A stretch of DNA of 5,353 bases. Source: Limnohabitans sp. Rim8 (GTDB taxonomy: Bacteria; Pseudomonadota; Gammaproteobacteria; Burkholderiales; Burkholderiaceae_C). Below, in pieces: positions 4,578 through 5,353 of the stretch (positions are counted from its first letter, which is position 1; the number at the start of each line of letters is the position of its first letter). The notes below the pieces were generated by a model, which was not told the origin of the DNA, searched no databases, and was given only the letters and a program-made list of their open reading frames with translations. The stretch covers positions 1 to 5,353 of the forward strand of contig CAMDXR010000229.1 in NCBI GenBank assembly GCA_945877725.1, read 5' to 3'. The position numbers and the translations under genes were made by a program.

Positions 4578-5353
4578 GCTGACTCAACTCTTCAAACAAC
4601 TGCGCATAAATCCGGTGGCGTCGCACGCTGATGGTACCCGCAGGGGGTAGACCGGCCTGCGTTGTTTCAACTTGCGCCAAGACACCGCAACCCGGCTCAT
4701 GCAAATGGGTGCAGTTGTAAAACTTGCAGCCGCCCATGTGCGCGCGCAAATCGGGCATGCAATCGGCCAAGCGAGTGGGTTCGATGTGATGCAACCCAAA
4801 TTCTTGAAATCCGGGTGAGTCAATCAAGGCTGTTTTAGCGTTCAGACCACTTTGGCTGGCATTCAGCGCGGGCACCCAGTACCAGCGGGTACTGGTTGTG
4901 GTGTGTTTGCCCGAATTGAGTGCAAGCGATATTTCGCCCGTTTCTACTTGCGCATCAGGCACCAAGCGGTTGATCAAGGTGCTTTTGCCGCTACCGGATG
5001 GCCCCAGTACCAAAGTCGTCAGTCCTTGCAGTTGCGTACACAGGGCTTGTACACCGTCGTCGGTCACTGGGCTGCGTGGGCTCAGGCTGATGGGCAGAAC
5101 GCTGTAACCCATGTTGCGGTAAGGAGCCAAGCGCTCCCAAGCTTGCGCAAAAGGCTGGGCCAAGTCACTTTTGTTGAGCGCAATGATCGGCGTGATGCGT
5201 TCGGCTTCTGCTGCCACCAGCGCACGGGCAAGCTGACTTTCAGAGTATTCAGGGTCTGCGGCAATCAGAATCAATACCCGATCCAGGTTGGCAGCAAAGG
5301 ATTTGGTGCGGACTTCATCTTGTCGATAAAACAGATTTCTTCGCGCTTGCAGT
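4567..5353 (-). CDS. rsgA: Ribosome small-subunit-dependent GTPase A (5' end outside window)
   Basis: This is a circularly permuted GTPase that binds the 30S subunit late in its maturation and hydrolyses GTP when the subunit is ready. The visible 261 residues start inside the family-typical ARRNLFYRQDEVRTKSFAAN segment (5272-5351); the N-terminal OB-fold start lies beyond the window. The G motifs occur in permuted order: G4 NKSD (fragment residues 60-63), then G1 GPSGSGKST (117-125), G2-like HTTTSTRWY (150-158), then G3 DSPG (178-181). The C-terminal zinc knuckle CKFYNCTHLHEPGC carries Cys209, Cys214, His216 and Cys222. The TTG at 5272-5274 is an internal leucine codon, not the start, because homology continues upstream without a stop. 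The stretch between G2 and G3 (VPALNASQSGLNAKTA) is several residues longer than in E. coli RsgA as I recall it. The gene is convergent with the AmpE-like gene, 12 bases away. The full length is expected to be about 300-330 residues. Confidence 0.95.
   Translation of the reverse strand, partial: LQARRNLFYRQDEVRTKSFAANLDRVLILIAADPEYSESQLARALVAAEAERITPIIALNKSDLAQPFAQAWERLAPYRNMGYSVLPISLSPRSPVTDDGVQALCTQLQGLTTLVLGPSGSGKSTLINRLVPDAQVETGEISLALNSGKHTTTSTRWYWVPALNASQSGLNAKTALIDSPGFQEFGLHHIEPTRLADCMPDLRAHMGGCKFYNCTHLHEPGCGVLAQVETTQAGLPPAGTISVRRHRIYAQLFEELSQQRW

Noticed and set aside
5272..5274. TTG as the rsgA start codon
   Set aside because: The frame continues upstream to the window edge with family-typical RsgA sequence (RRNLFYR...AANLDR), so this TTG is an internal leucine.

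Overview
The window looks like ordinary chromosomal DNA from a betaproteobacterium of the order Burkholderiales, most likely the Comamonadaceae (Rhodoferax/Polaromonas/Limnohabitans-like). This rests on the protein sequences and on recalled gene order (pepN, class I fbp, tRNA-Thr, then CoA pyrophosphatase, a CobD/CbiB/AmpE-like membrane protein and rsgA). No database search was possible. I see no mobile element, CRISPR array, phage gene or clear island boundary.

Left part (1-1697, + strand): the 3' end of pepN (aminopeptidase N) is followed after 14 bases by a complete fbp (class I fructose-1,6-bisphosphatase). Fifteen bases after fbp lies a complete tRNA-Thr(CGU) with an encoded CCA. A consensus-like promoter for the tRNA lies over the last codons and stop of fbp. 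A strong hairpin with T-tracts on both sides closes this unit and also serves the gene that converges on it.

Middle (1722-2855): a minus-strand gene encodes a 307-residue protein with an N-terminal NYN (PIN-like nuclease) domain, a helical C-terminal half and a disordered tail. A 210-base AT-richer spacer separates it from the divergent right-hand operon. The spacer holds a hairpin followed by a T-tract in the NYN gene leader, and a TATAAA box close to the next gene's start.

Right part (2856-5353): a Nudix CoA pyrophosphatase (NudL-type, GTG start, no visible Shine-Dalgarno) and an AmpE/CobD-CbiB-like inner-membrane protein form a two-gene operon with a 7-base gap. Convergent to them, 12 bases away, is the 3' three-quarters or so of rsgA (circularly permuted ribosome-assembly GTPase), which runs out of the window at its 5' end.

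The genes cover peptide turnover, gluconeogenesis, translation (tRNA, ribosome maturation), CoA housekeeping and a possible RNA-processing enzyme. They are mostly housekeeping neighbours and do not form one pathway. The least understood parts are the NYN protein and the AmpE/CbiB-like protein. I found no convincing new multi-gene system.
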